64,000 nucleotides of DNA from SZUA-368 sp028533045 (GTDB taxonomy: Bacteria > Spirochaetota > Spirochaetia > DSM-2461): positions 19,957 to 83,956 of the forward strand of contig JBNAIG010000047.1 of the NCBI GenBank assembly GCA_050031985.1. Direction: 5' to 3'. Positions within the stretch are counted from its first letter, which is position 1; every line of letters begins with the position of its first letter. Below are positions 42,555 through 50,563 of this stretch, in pieces. The position numbers and the translations under genes are program-made. The notes below the pieces were generated by a model. The model worked only from the letters and a program-made list of their open reading frames with translations. It had not been told where the DNA came from and did not search any database.

Positions 42555-42695
42555 ATGATCATTATGTTGTTAGTTATCCAGATAGTAGCTATTCTATTGG
42601 CTCCTGCATTGAGGTTGTTAGGCAATACGCCGGAGGTAGATAATGTTAGCCCTTTCATGGAAGCGGTTATAGGGTTAACCGGGGATGAAGCATGA
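42555..42695 (+). CDS. Small hydrophobic protein, 46 residues
   Basis: It has a good ribosome site and promoter. Residues 1-20 are strongly hydrophobic (IIMLLVIQIVAILLAPAL), probably one membrane segment; the rest is acidic. A 16-residue frame (42692-42742) overlaps its stop but is too short to judge. Confidence 0.5.
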   Translation: MIIMLLVIQIVAILLAPALRLLGNTPEVDNVSPFMEAVIGLTGDEA

Positions 42696-42738
42696 CCAAA
42701 AAAAGAATAGCCCTTATGTGGGTAATGGAGAATGAAAG

Positions 42739-42900
42739 ATGAAAAACGAGACAATTTTAAGATGCCCTGCTTGTGGTAGACAACCAACAGTACAACAATT
42801 TTGTGGGTGGCACATATTCTGCGGAGATTTACAGGTCGATGCTCTTACATATAGAGGAGCCGTTAAGCGGTGGAACAGAATAGCGAGAGGGTTGCTTTGA
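42739..42900 (+). CDS. Lar-like zinc protein, 53 residues
   Basis: The pattern LRCPACGRQPTV, then an FCGWHIFCGD segment and YRGAVKRWNRIA, resembles the Lar restriction-alleviation family with two Cys pairs and an A..WN.R ending. Lar proteins modulate host type I restriction. It is short but complete. It overlaps the next frame by 4 bases. Confidence 0.55.
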   Translation: MKNETILRCPACGRQPTVQQFCGWHIFCGDLQVDALTYRGAVKRWNRIARGLL

Positions 42901-43022
42901 AAAAAGAAATGAAAATTATCATAGGGTTTATCGTATTTATAACATGGACAGGTATGTGGTATATGTCGGGAAGAATGGATGGTATGGATATAGTGTTTGA
43001 TTCTATAGGGAGTATTGGATGA
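42897..43022 (+). CDS. Small membrane protein, 41 residues
   Basis: The TTG at 42897 (TTGA overlap) or the ATG at 42909 may start it. Residues about 5-22 are hydrophobic (KIIIGFIVFITWTGMWYM), one membrane segment. It overlaps the next gene by 4 bases. The function is unknown. Confidence 0.5.
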   Translation: MKKEMKIIIGFIVFITWTGMWYMSGRMDGMDIVFDSIGSIG

Positions 43023-43420
43023 AAATAGAAACCATAGAAAAGTATCTTGACAAAATCGGAATTTCGCCGGGGCCTTGGCTGAAAGGGATAGCGATGCAAT
43101 ACGGGAAAAGGCATTATGGGGTAGTCAATAAAGACTACGACATTGCATTATGTGGCGACATGGATGACCCATGGGAAAAAGAATCTGGTGAAGCAAATAT
43201 GAACGTTCTAGTCGCCTCCCGTGATATGCTTGTGATGTTATTCGACTGCGCCTTTACCTTTGAGTTCTACGCCAAAGAACACAGAAAGAAACACGGTGTA
43301 GGGAACGAAAAATATCAAAGGAATAGGCTCATGTTTGAGGCCACCATTGAGAACCTCGAACAAGCCTTATCCCGCCCATGGGAAGAGATAAGAAAAGAAC
43401 TGGAAGAAATGGAGGAATAG
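43019..43420 (+). CDS. Hypothetical protein, 133 residues
   Basis: The protein has PGPWLKGIAMQYGKRHYGVV, GDMDDPWEKESGEANMNVL and a helical C-terminus. The PGPW...DP.......NA. layout is frequent in small phage proteins called hypothetical. It follows in an ATGA overlap. No function can be given. Confidence 0.6.
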   Translation: MKIETIEKYLDKIGISPGPWLKGIAMQYGKRHYGVVNKDYDIALCGDMDDPWEKESGEANMNVLVASRDMLVMLFDCAFTFEFYAKEHRKKHGVGNEKYQRNRLMFEATIENLEQALSRPWEEIRKELEEMEE

Positions 43421-43421
43421 T

Positions 43422-43613
43422 ATGAAACGAATTGATAGCTACATGACAGAGATGTTTTACCTCATCTGTGATGAATGTGGAGAAGAATCTGAAGCGTCAG
43501 ATGACTATATGCTTGCTATTGAAGAAGGGGAGTATAATGGCTGGGAAGTAGAACATAATGGACGGGTAATCACAAAGTGTTTGTGTCCAAATTGCGAGGA
43601 GACAAATTCATGA
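43422..43613 (+). CDS. Zinc-binding small protein, 63 residues
   Basis: LICDECGEESEASDDY and a later CLCPNCEET form a two-pair zinc ribbon. It follows GGAGG. Such proteins are frequent in phage early regions; the function is unknown. It overlaps the next gene by 4 bases. Confidence 0.6.
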   Translation: MKRIDSYMTEMFYLICDECGEESEASDDYMLAIEEGEYNGWEVEHNGRVITKCLCPNCEETNS

Positions 43614-43921
43614 GTGAGAAGATAAAGCGGTATGACATAATTATGGGTCTTGATCAAACATTTGAAGGGCCTATCCCATACTATATGCTAGAGCAAAGCT
43701 ATAACGGATATTTAGTAAAATATGAAGAGATTGAATCCGAACTTGAAAAGGTAAAGGCTGAGAGGGACAGGGCTGTGAATGACTACGCTAAAAGTGTAGA
43801 TGTTCTTCGCCAATGCAGGGATTTGCTTGTAAAAATTGAAGTGAGTGAAAGCTGCATTAAAATGGCTGAGATAATCGATATTAACTTTTTATCCCTAAAC
43901 AATGAGGAGGAAGAGAAGTGA
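43610..43921 (+). CDS. Hypothetical protein, 103 residues
   Basis: I start it at the ATG in the ATGA overlap at 43610. Residues 35-60 form a coiled coil (YEEIESELEKVKAERDRAV). The rest is helical with CRDLLVKIEVSESCIKMAE. It has no known family. It overlaps the next gene by 4 bases. Confidence 0.55.
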   Translation: MSEKIKRYDIIMGLDQTFEGPIPYYMLEQSYNGYLVKYEEIESELEKVKAERDRAVNDYAKSVDVLRQCRDLLVKIEVSESCIKMAEIIDINFLSLNNEEEEK

Positions 43922-44196
43922 AGAAAACTAAAAGAAGTGTTTTAGTTCTAGCAGAAGGTTCAGTGGCTAAAAATATTACAATTATAGGTAAGATTAGAGC
44001 TATTGGTTCTTGTATTAAGATAATCGACTCAATTTTAATTGGCGATGTTACTATTATTAAAAACTTGGCGGGAATAGAACTTATCAACAATCGTTTTTAC
44101 CCTAATTGGGAGACATATAAACGAACAGAAGGTAATTTTATTGAAAGGGTATATTATAGATTTCTTGAAACTCTTAGAAGATGTCAAGGAGTATAG
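43918..44196 (+). CDS. Hypothetical protein, 92 residues
   Basis: It starts at a GTG behind GAGGAGG. The unusual Ile-rich sequence (NITIIGKIRAIGSCIKIIDS, then ILIGDVTIIKNLAGIELI) looks like a short beta-solenoid with turns every 8-10 residues. A basic helical tail follows. The function is unknown. Confidence 0.55.
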   Translation: MKKTKRSVLVLAEGSVAKNITIIGKIRAIGSCIKIIDSILIGDVTIIKNLAGIELINNRFYPNWETYKRTEGNFIERVYYRFLETLRRCQGV

Positions 44197-44199
44197 GAA

Positions 44200-44562
44200 A
44201 TGAAAGAAGACTTATTACCCTGCCCGTTTTGTGGTTCACCAGTAGAGATAGAATCTACATACGACAATGAGATTATTACCTGTACATTGTGTCCGGCTAG
44301 AATGGACTATGAAGGAAGTCATAGTGCGGCCATTGCTATGTGGAACACCCGCACAACTCACGATAGGTGGATAAGTACAGCGGAAAGGCTACCGGATAAA
44401 GATATGGCTTGTTTGATTGTCTATAGACGGGAAACATATAAAGCGGTCTGGAATGACTATCATAAGTGTTGGGATGACCACTCTGGCGATGATTATTGGC
44501 TTGACCCGGAAGTTCCTACCCACTGGCGACCTATACCTAAACCACCGGAAAGCCTAACATGA
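44200..44562 (+). CDS. Lar-like and DUF551 fusion protein
   Basis: The protein has 120 residues. Residues 1-52 match Lar: LLPCPFCGSPVEIES, CTLCPARMDYEG and AAIAMWNTRT. Residues 55-120 match DUF551: RWISTAERLPDKDMACLIVY and THWRPIPKPPES. Lar alleviates host restriction, and DUF551 is unknown. These two are often adjacent genes or fused in phages. It follows AAGGAG. It partly duplicates the frameshifted DUF551 at 40587. Confidence 0.8.
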   Translation: MKEDLLPCPFCGSPVEIESTYDNEIITCTLCPARMDYEGSHSAAIAMWNTRTTHDRWISTAERLPDKDMACLIVYRRETYKAVWNDYHKCWDDHSGDDYWLDPEVPTHWRPIPKPPESLT

Positions 44563-44566
44563 GCCA

Positions 44567-44761
44567 ATGGAAATAGACTATCAAGCACACATTAAACATT
44601 GTGCCGAAACAATATCTAAAACCTATAAAATCCCCTTCAAAGAAGCCCTAAGTCGAATGGGCTACAAAGAAGTAATGGGATATTACATAGAATCTAAAAA
44701 TACCACAAATAAAACTAAAGGTGGAATAGATGAAAGGAGAATTAGACTGGATGGAAGATGA
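44567..44761 (+). CDS. Hypothetical protein, 64 residues
   Basis: A helical, charged protein with HIKHCAETISKTYKIPFKEA. The ribosome site is weak and its last 32 bases overlap the next gene. It is less certain than its neighbours. No function can be given. Confidence 0.4.
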   Translation: MEIDYQAHIKHCAETISKTYKIPFKEALSRMGYKEVMGYYIESKNTTNKTKGGIDERRIRLDGR

Positions 44762-45065
44762 AGCCGAAATTACGTACTCAGGAGAAGTAAGAAAGAAACT
44801 GGATGTGTACCTACACAAATACAGAGGAACCAGGAGAACTAGAAAGGAACTCCCTTACGATGATATGTGGATATTGTACTCGTTCTTTATGGACCGAATA
44901 CCCCGTGATACCCGCTTGATAAAAAATCGGTATGATGTGTGGCTGAAAGATCAACATACAGCCTTCCGTAAAGAAAAAGGTATTTGTTTTCCTTATACGG
45001 GATACCGTCAGGACTTGTTTAATTGGGTCTGTGAGTGGATGTGTAATGGCAAAGCTGAAAAATGA
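44730..45065 (+). CDS. Hypothetical protein, 111 residues
   Basis: It follows AGGTGG at a fair distance. The protein is helical with ELPYDDMWILYSFFMDRIPR and a C-terminal FNWVCEWMC. I do not recognise it. It overlaps the next gene by 20 bases. Confidence 0.5.
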   Translation: MKGELDWMEDEAEITYSGEVRKKLDVYLHKYRGTRRTRKELPYDDMWILYSFFMDRIPRDTRLIKNRYDVWLKDQHTAFRKEKGICFPYTGYRQDLFNWVCEWMCNGKAEK

Positions 45066-45240
45066 TTGTTTGGATTGTCCGCTAGAAAAGTATTCCTGTT
45101 GTCCGTTGAGAGAAAAGGCCGATAGGATGGGGTTGGGCGGTATTAACCGGTGTGAAATGCGAAAGGCCGTCGAGAACTTCAAATGGAATTACAAAGAAAA
45201 TCTTTTGAAGAGGTATGGAGGGAAAAAGAAAAGTGCATAG
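45046..45240 (+). CDS. Cys-rich small protein, 64 residues
   Basis: I start it at the ATG at 45046. The pattern CLDCPLEKYSCCPLREKAD gives up to five cysteines, likely a metal site. The C-terminus is basic. The function is unknown. It overlaps the next gene slightly. Confidence 0.5.
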   Translation: MAKLKNDCLDCPLEKYSCCPLREKADRMGLGGINRCEMRKAVENFKWNYKENLLKRYGGKKKSA

Positions 45241-45481
45241 GTTAAAAAAAGATTGGCGCGACATAGCGTACCTCGTTTTATATCCCTTGATTATCCCAGG
45301 ATGGGGCCTACTGGTTTCGTTGCTTTGGTTGGTGTTTATGTCAATGATTGAAGTTATATTCATGAAAATGAACCGTGAGGAATGGTGGTTAGATAGGAAT
45401 ATCAGGTATTACCAGTATATCGAACATCTACAGGAAATGTTTGATATCGATGAATACAATGGGTTTTTAACGGAGGTGTGA
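45233..45481 (+). CDS. Membrane protein, about 82 residues
   Basis: The start may be the GTG at 45233 behind GGAGGG, or an ATG at 45215. Residues about 13-45 are hydrophobic (YLVLYPLIIPGWGLLVSLLW), giving one or two membrane passes. The C-terminus is acidic and aromatic. The function is unknown. Confidence 0.5.
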   Translation: MHRLKKDWRDIAYLVLYPLIIPGWGLLVSLLWLVFMSMIEVIFMKMNREEWWLDRNIRYYQYIEHLQEMFDIDEYNGFLTEV

Positions 45482-45482
45482 A

Positions 45483-45851
45483 ATGGATTTTATAGAATGG
45501 CTATGCTCTTATTCAAAGAGCTTTAAAGTAATTGAAATGGGTAACGATATTATCGGTTATACAAGATCAATAGATATAGCCGAAACAGTGTCCATCGGGT
45601 ACGGAGCTATCCAGGGACAAGGCGATAAATCTTCTTATGATCATTGGAAAAATATTTATTATCCTTTGTTGCTCAGTGAAGCTATAGATGGAATTAACTG
45701 CAATACAGATTGGGTTATTACATCCTATTGGGATCGTATTGCAATCGAGCAAGACACTGGGGATGGGTTATCCTATGAACTGCATAATGTCGTATCGGCG
45801 CGGCAAAGCGCATTGACTTATATTTATCACAAGGAGAAGAAAAGTGCATAA
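45483..45851 (+). CDS. Hypothetical protein, 122 residues
   Basis: It follows CGGAGG. It begins DFIEWLCSYSKSFKVIEM and contains beta segments such as VSIGYGAIQGQGDKSSYDHW. No family is recognised. It overlaps the next gene by 8 bases. Confidence 0.55.
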   Translation: MDFIEWLCSYSKSFKVIEMGNDIIGYTRSIDIAETVSIGYGAIQGQGDKSSYDHWKNIYYPLLLSEAIDGINCNTDWVITSYWDRIAIEQDTGDGLSYELHNVVSARQSALTYIYHKEKKSA

Positions 45852-46077
45852 AATAAACGTAGAAATCAAAGTAGAATCAGAAGAAACATGGGAGCTTTTA
45901 TGTGTCCTGTCATCAGTTTTAAATGAGCCGATTTCTCAAATCATATCGAACTCTATCTCTGTTGATAGAATCGCTTCGTTTTGGACTAAATCTTTGTCTC
46001 AAAGAGATGGCGTGCGCAAAGCAATAAAGTGCCGACACCCGGAACAGTATAAAGTTATTATGGAGGCTGTTAAATGA
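45844..46077 (+). CDS. Hypothetical protein, 77 residues
   Basis: It starts at a GTG behind AAGGAG. It has KINVEIKVESEETWELLCVL at the N-terminus and a basic C-terminal helix. Such a short alpha/beta protein could bind nucleic acid. No family is recognised. It overlaps the next gene by 4 bases. Confidence 0.5.
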   Translation: MHKINVEIKVESEETWELLCVLSSVLNEPISQIISNSISVDRIASFWTKSLSQRDGVRKAIKCRHPEQYKVIMEAVK

Positions 46078-46199
46078 CAGAAAAAATCAAAAAGTTAAAG
46101 CGAATAATATGCGATATAGTTCACATAACCCTTTCGTTTGCCGTTTGCCTGGTGTTGTTTTGGCTTCTGGCCACATCATTTACCATGATATTAAAATAA
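46074..46199 (+). CDS. Small membrane protein, 41 residues
   Basis: It begins in an ATGA overlap behind GGAGG. The N-terminus is basic (KIKKLKRI) and residues about 16-38 form one hydrophobic membrane segment (IVHITLSFAVCLVLFWLLA). The function is unknown. Confidence 0.55.
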   Translation: MTEKIKKLKRIICDIVHITLSFAVCLVLFWLLATSFTMILK

Positions 46200-46202
46200 T
46201 AT

Positions 46203-46231
46203 TTGACATAATTAAACGCCCGTGTTAATCT
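46203..46231 (+). promoter_or_regulatory. Sigma70-like promoter
   Basis: TTGACA (46203-46208) and TAATCT (46226-46231) are 17 bases apart, followed by AAAAGGAG and the gene at 46250. Confidence 0.65.
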
Positions 46232-46249
46232 GAATGAAAAGGAGAATGT

Positions 46250-46519
46250 ATGTTAAAGGTTAAACTCGATATAAAAATGTTTACTCATGATTGCAGTAAA
46301 TGTAACTATCTGTTTTCAATCCTTGGCGCGAAGGTTGACGGGCTTTATGTTTCGCATTTTGACGTTTACCATCATTCAGGGGATCATGAAACCTATGTAC
46401 TGCGGTATGGGTCTGATGGGCCAGCTTATATAAGTGGAAAACCGGGGATACTGTTGAATTATGGTCAGGATGTAAAGGATATTTTATGGCTCGCAATAGC
46501 GGAAACAAAACAGCAATAA
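46250..46519 (+). CDS. Hypothetical protein, 89 residues
   Basis: It is first behind its own promoter. The protein has CSKCNYLFSILGAKVDGLYV and a His-rich strand (HFDVYHHSGDHETYV). No family is recognised. It overlaps the next gene by 34 bases. Confidence 0.55.
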   Translation: MLKVKLDIKMFTHDCSKCNYLFSILGAKVDGLYVSHFDVYHHSGDHETYVLRYGSDGPAYISGKPGILLNYGQDVKDILWLAIAETKQQ

Positions 46520-47049
46520 GAATCTACGAATTAAAAAATGGGAAAGAAACCTTGCGAAAGATAATACCAAACAAAAAAGAGAGGAGCAAAGTAATGTGTA
46601 CGGAGTATGAGGATAGCCCAGGGATAGAATCCCCTATCACTGGTATAGTATCTATGATAGATGGGATTGAATATCCGGCTAATATCAATAAAGAGGTAAT
46701 TCGTAAAGCGGAAGAACTGGGGATAGTAATTTGTTATGGCGCTTCCGATCTTCTGGAATTTGAAGGTGCTATGTGTGCTGAGTTCGGGGCTTGTGACGGT
46801 GTTACAATCAAATTGGGTCAGAATGGGTTTGTGAAAAATATCTGTAGTGATGATGATTGCCCTTATTATCACCTTGAACTTAAAAACGCAAAACATGAAG
46901 TACGGGCAGAATGGGAGCCTGAACCTGGCGTGTCATGTAGGGTTACCGGAACAATGCCCTGTGAGGAATTCCGCATTATGGAAGACGGGGAATTGTTTGG
47001 GACAGGAATTGTCTTTGCTATGGAGAGCTTGAAGTATGGCGAGAATTAG
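46486..47049 (+). CDS. Hypothetical protein, 187 residues
   Basis: The ATG at 46486 has AAAGGA upstream; an ATG at 46594 behind GAGGAG is a good alternative and would remove the overlap. The protein has several Cys (CAEFGACDGVTI, CSDDDCPYYH, CRVTGTMPC) that could bind metal. The rest is beta-rich. It is not recognised. Confidence 0.5.
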   Translation: MARNSGNKTAIRIYELKNGKETLRKIIPNKKERSKVMCTEYEDSPGIESPITGIVSMIDGIEYPANINKEVIRKAEELGIVICYGASDLLEFEGAMCAEFGACDGVTIKLGQNGFVKNICSDDDCPYYHLELKNAKHEVRAEWEPEPGVSCRVTGTMPCEEFRIMEDGELFGTGIVFAMESLKYGEN

Positions 47050-47446
47050 TACACACGCAAAAGAGAGGTTGCGTGAAAGATTTGGATTGAGCCAGGACCA
47101 GATAGGAGAATTTGGTAATGCTATCAACCAAATTGGACAGTATAGGTTGATTCAGCGAAAAGATAACATGGAGGTCAGAGAAGTAAACCTGTTTGGTGCC
47201 GCCATTCAAGGGGTCGTGAGAAATAATGTTATCGTGACTTGTACCATAGACACTATGTTAGCTGATAATGAAAGTGTCGAGATTAACTCTTTGAATAATA
47301 AAATAATCGAACTAAAAAGAGTCGTTAAAGAATATAAGAATACGGAATTGTCACGCGTAAGAGATCCGTTTGTTCTCTCTTTTGTTTCTCTTCTTCGTGA
47401 TAGAATGGAGTACAGAAAGAAGATAAAAGAGCGTGATTCAGCATGA
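47036..47446 (+). CDS. Hypothetical protein, 136 residues
   Basis: The N-terminal ISTHAKERLRERFGLSQDQI pattern is seen in small phage proteins and DUF4258-like toxins, where HAKERxxER starts a helix followed by beta strands. Here strands follow (YRLIQRKDNMEVREVNLF, NVIVTCTIDTML) before a long charged C-terminal coiled coil. The toxin link is only a possibility. It overlaps the next gene by 4 bases. Confidence 0.5.
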   Translation: MARISTHAKERLRERFGLSQDQIGEFGNAINQIGQYRLIQRKDNMEVREVNLFGAAIQGVVRNNVIVTCTIDTMLADNESVEINSLNNKIIELKRVVKEYKNTELSRVRDPFVLSFVSLLRDRMEYRKKIKERDSA

Positions 47447-47694
47447 AGCACTTCATAATTTCCGTAAATATCCCGGAAGCCACCGATGAACAGATTAAAG
47501 AATGGATAGAAAAAGAAACAGGAATGAGAGATAATATCAGCATGAACAATCCGCTATGGGTGAACGACCTGAAAGCAGAAAGTGTCATTGAGGTTGATAT
47601 TGAAAAGTGGACCAAAGAGCTAACTGAAGCAATAGGGGAGAAAAATGATTCTGTTTCGCTATCCGAAGAAGAAGACTATGGAATTCCGTGGTAA
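47443..47694 (+). CDS. Hypothetical protein, 83 residues
   Basis: The protein begins with a beta strand (KHFIISVNIPEATDEQI) and is acidic throughout. It has no known family. Its last 50 bases overlap the next gene in another frame. Confidence 0.5.
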   Translation: MKHFIISVNIPEATDEQIKEWIEKETGMRDNISMNNPLWVNDLKAESVIEVDIEKWTKELTEAIGEKNDSVSLSEEEDYGIPW

Positions 47695-47824
47695 TCTTAC
47701 CTTGTCAGTGTCTAACACCAATAAACAAGTAATTGTAGATGATGGAGAAAAAGTTTATGTGTTGCCGCAGGATGGATTACTAAGAATTGACGTAAGGGAT
47801 GATAATGGAAAGGAGGAAGTATAG
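47645..47824 (+). CDS. Hypothetical protein, 59 residues
   Basis: It starts behind GGGGAG inside the previous gene. The sequence is beta-rich (RGNLTLSVSNTNKQVIVDDG, then LPQDGLLRIDV), like a small beta-sandwich. Its end runs directly into the next gene's start. Confidence 0.5.
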   Translation: MILFRYPKKKTMEFRGNLTLSVSNTNKQVIVDDGEKVYVLPQDGLLRIDVRDDNGKEEV

Positions 47825-48031
47825 ATGAATAAAATCTTATGTACCGTTCCCAATGCTCATTGTTCCTATCGGTCACACACCGATAGGAGGTATTGTGCTA
47901 ACGGGAAAGCATGTAAAGTCAGCGGAGACGGAAAGCGGCACTGTATGAACTGCAAAGGGAAGGACGCCCCTATTGATCAATCTCCGTGTTTTAGTTGTGA
48001 CGATCAATTAAGCGAGTGGAGGGGAGTGTGA
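47825..48031 (+). CDS. Cys-rich small protein, 68 residues
   Basis: It has eight cysteines in patterns such as CTVPNAHCSYRS, YCANGKAC, CMNCKGKD and CFSCDD, so it may bind two metals. It follows AAAGGAGG. The function is unknown. It overlaps the next gene by 4 bases. Confidence 0.55.
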   Translation: MNKILCTVPNAHCSYRSHTDRRYCANGKACKVSGDGKRHCMNCKGKDAPIDQSPCFSCDDQLSEWRGV

Positions 48032-48138
48032 AAACGTTTACGATAGATGAAATAGTCGAGATATTGGGTGAAATCGGCCTTCCTGTATGGATGGTTTCAA
48101 GAATAGAAAGGAAGTTCCGTGAAAGAGCGAATCATTAA
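48028..48138 (+). CDS. Small helical protein, 36 residues
   Basis: It starts at a GTG in a GTGA overlap behind GGAGGGG. It forms one or two helices (FTIDEIVEILGEIGLPVWMV). Its last 20 bases overlap the next gene. The function is unknown. Confidence 0.5.
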   Translation: MKTFTIDEIVEILGEIGLPVWMVSRIERKFRERANH

Positions 48139-48607
48139 CATTCTCCAAGAAGAAGAATTAACCAGAAAAGAACTGCTGTGGAAATTTCCCCCGTCAGAAA
48201 AGGGGGCCGTAGATAGAGCGTTTACTATCCTGTTAATTGAGGGAGCGATTGTCCCTGGAAGCAAAGAAAATACCTACAAAGCTAAAAAGACTAACAAATA
48301 TCGCAACGTAAAAACAGAAATTGACGGCATGATCTTCGACAGCAAGAAAGAGGGCCAGCGATACCTTGATTTGAAAGTATTGCAACAGTCCGGTGAAATA
48401 TCAGACTTAAAAATGCAAGTTCCCTTTGCATATGATGAGGGGGGTAAGCATATATTTAAGTATCTGGCCGATTTCACGTATAAAGACAAAGAGGGGAATA
48501 TGATTATTGAAGACGTTAAGAGTGCCAAGACGGCAAAGCTCCCGGTGTATCGATTGAAAAAGAAGTTGATTGAGGCCCGGTATGGAGTTGTGATAAGCGA
48601 AGTATAA
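48119..48607 (+). CDS. DUF1064-like nuclease
   Basis: The protein has 162 residues and starts at a GTG behind AAAGGAAG. Residues 1-50 form a winged-helix-like domain. Residues about 58-162 match DUF1064: NKYRNVKTEIDGMIFDSKKE, then RYLDLKVLQQSGEISDLKMQ, then LADFTYKDKEGNMIIEDVKS and KLPVYRLKKKLIEARYGV. The DSKKE, DF and EDVK residues fit a PD-(D/E)xK-type nuclease that may resolve DNA branches. It is the last gene before the terminase promoter. Confidence 0.75.
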   Translation: MKERIINILQEEELTRKELLWKFPPSEKGAVDRAFTILLIEGAIVPGSKENTYKAKKTNKYRNVKTEIDGMIFDSKKEGQRYLDLKVLQQSGEISDLKMQVPFAYDEGGKHIFKYLADFTYKDKEGNMIIEDVKSAKTAKLPVYRLKKKLIEARYGVVISEV

Positions 48608-48613
48608 GTAGCC

Positions 48614-48642
48614 TTCACTAAACAGATAAAATCATATATAAT
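48614..48642 (+). promoter_or_regulatory. Sigma70-like promoter before the packaging genes
   Basis: TTCACT (48614-48619) and a perfect TATAAT (48637-48642) are 17 bases apart. It should drive the homing-endonuclease remnant, the large terminase and the portal. Confidence 0.65.
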
Positions 48643-48674
48643 AAACTATTAAGTGTTTAACCGGGATGGAATAA

Positions 48675-48962
48675 ATGGCGAAACCGATGACGGAAGAAAA
48701 GAAAGTGTGGCGGGATTTAAAACGAAGATGCTATATGCCAAATACATACAATTATAGCTATTATGAGCCGGATAATTGTAGATGGGTTACTATAAAAGAA
48801 AATTGTCGCAACAAAAGTACTAATGTAATATCTCAAGAAGATGTGGAAAATATGCGTTCATTAAGAGAACAAGGTTTTAAATATAGAGAGATAAGTGAAA
48901 AGTTGAATATAAAATATAGTCATGTGGCTGATGTTTTGTCTGGAAGACGGTGGGCTGACTGA
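48675..48962 (+). pseudogene. HNH homing endonuclease remnant, internally deleted
   Basis: The 95 residues begin KKVWRDLKRRCYMPNTYNYS and then jump to YYEPDNCRWVTIKENCRNKS, followed by a DNA-binding end, EKLNIKYSHVADVLSGRRW. In intact HNH/AP2-type phage homing enzymes, the first two parts are separated by about 60 residues containing the catalytic His. Those are missing here, so cutting activity is unlikely, although DNA binding may persist. It sits right before the large terminase, a common site for such elements. The frame remains open, so a protein could still be made. Confidence 0.65.
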
Positions 48963-50563
48963 TGTGGACAGGAGACGAAAAGGTTACGATAGCGACAACT
49001 GCACTGGTAAGTATGGACCCCAGTTACAAGCTCGATTTCTGGCAAGATTGGTACATGCGCTCAAATGAGAAGTTTTTAATTGTTAATAAATCGCGGCGTA
49101 TTGGGTGGTCATATATTACGTCTATGAAGGCGATTATAGAGGCAAACTGCCCAAGTGTTACTAAGTATCAACAATTATTTGTGTCTTATGGAATGCAGGA
49201 TGCCATGGGGAAGATTTCAGATGCTCGCAATGCTTTGATGAACCTCCCGGAGCAGTGGCGTAAGCCTGTTGCGTCTGACTCAAAAACATCTTTGGAATTT
49301 TGGGACAAAGGGAAAAAAAGTAAATCACAGTTAATATCTTTACCAAACCGCACCGTCCGTGGTTTTGGTACGTCTAACCCATACGGAGGTATTAGTCTTG
49401 ACGAATTTGCCTTCCACCGTGAGGACTGTCAAATATATGAATCGGTTTTACCAACTTTGATACGTGGAGGCCTGTTAGCTATTGGTTCGACTCCTCTTGC
49501 GAAGTCTGGGACATTTTATGAAATATTAAGTAATATAGATAAATATCCTGTATTTAAGCGGGTAACCATTCCATGGTGGTGGTCTTCTCCAATGTGTACG
49601 GATGTGAAAACTGCTATTACAGAGGCTCCCGGAATGACAACATGGGAAAGGGTGGAACGTTTTGGAACTGAAACACTTAAACTGATTTTTAACTCCAATG
49701 GGTTAAAATCATTCAAGCAAGAGTTTGAATGTGAATTCACCGATGAAAGCGAAGCCTTTATATCCCTGGAAATGATAATGTCCTGTACGCCGCAGGAGCC
49801 GGAGCAGTACGAGTATCAGAATATTTCAGAGTTTATCAATGGAATAGACCTAGACGGTGTTTGTACCGGAATGGATAAAGAGGGAAATCCTATCTTTGAA
49901 TCAGTTCGTGCGCCAGCATATGACCCAGAAATTCATGGCACGTTATACGCCGGAATGGATATGGGACGGACGAAAGATAGTTCTATATTTACCCTCCTTG
50001 GGTTGAAGGACGGTAAACGATATGAATGGATGTGCTATGAGCTAAAAAACACCAGCTTTGACGAACAGCGAGAGTTTGTAAGAATGGCTATGGGCTCATT
50101 GCCTATTCGGAGGTTACTGATTGACTCCACCGGTTTAGGTATGGAGTTCGGGGAGTGGGCCGAGAAACAATTCCCAACCAGGGCCACAGGCGTACATTTC
50201 ACCAACGAAACGAAAGAGGATATGGCTAATAAGGTTTATTTAGCTTGTGAGAGAAAACAATACTCTTTTCCTATGAACCGTAAGCTTCATGCAGATATAC
50301 ATTGTATTAGAAAAACCATGACAGCAACAAAGCATTCCCGATATGATGGAAGCACGAAAGACTCTCATGCAGACCGGTTCTGGTCCCTTGCCTTGGCTGA
50401 ACTAGGAATAAATGATACTATTACAGATAAGTCAAGGTTTTACTCTCAGTATACCAAAACAAAGAGTACAACCGAAAAGATAAAAAAAGCATCTACCGGG
50501 AATCCCGAATTAGATAGAATGTTAAATAGGATGCGTAGGAGGAATGCCCGTGAACGCCGCTGA
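48962..50563 (+). CDS. terL: Terminase large subunit
   Basis: The protein has 533 residues. The ATPase part has a variant Walker A in VNKSRRIGWSYITS near residues 42-55 and Walker B GISLDEFAF near 142. GSTPLAKSGT is the coupling motif. The nuclease part starts with AGMDMGRTKDSSIF near 328 and carries RRLLIDSTGLG, with Asp residues for the RNase H-like site. KSRRxGWS is seen in Mu-like and related large terminases. It cuts and pumps DNA into the prohead. Its start overlaps the previous stop. Confidence 0.9.
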   Translation: MWTGDEKVTIATTALVSMDPSYKLDFWQDWYMRSNEKFLIVNKSRRIGWSYITSMKAIIEANCPSVTKYQQLFVSYGMQDAMGKISDARNALMNLPEQWRKPVASDSKTSLEFWDKGKKSKSQLISLPNRTVRGFGTSNPYGGISLDEFAFHREDCQIYESVLPTLIRGGLLAIGSTPLAKSGTFYEILSNIDKYPVFKRVTIPWWWSSPMCTDVKTAITEAPGMTTWERVERFGTETLKLIFNSNGLKSFKQEFECEFTDESEAFISLEMIMSCTPQEPEQYEYQNISEFINGIDLDGVCTGMDKEGNPIFESVRAPAYDPEIHGTLYAGMDMGRTKDSSIFTLLGLKDGKRYEWMCYELKNTSFDEQREFVRMAMGSLPIRRLLIDSTGLGMEFGEWAEKQFPTRATGVHFTNETKEDMANKVYLACERKQYSFPMNRKLHADIHCIRKTMTATKHSRYDGSTKDSHADRFWSLALAELGINDTITDKSRFYSQYTKTKSTTEKIKKASTGNPELDRMLNRMRRRNARERR

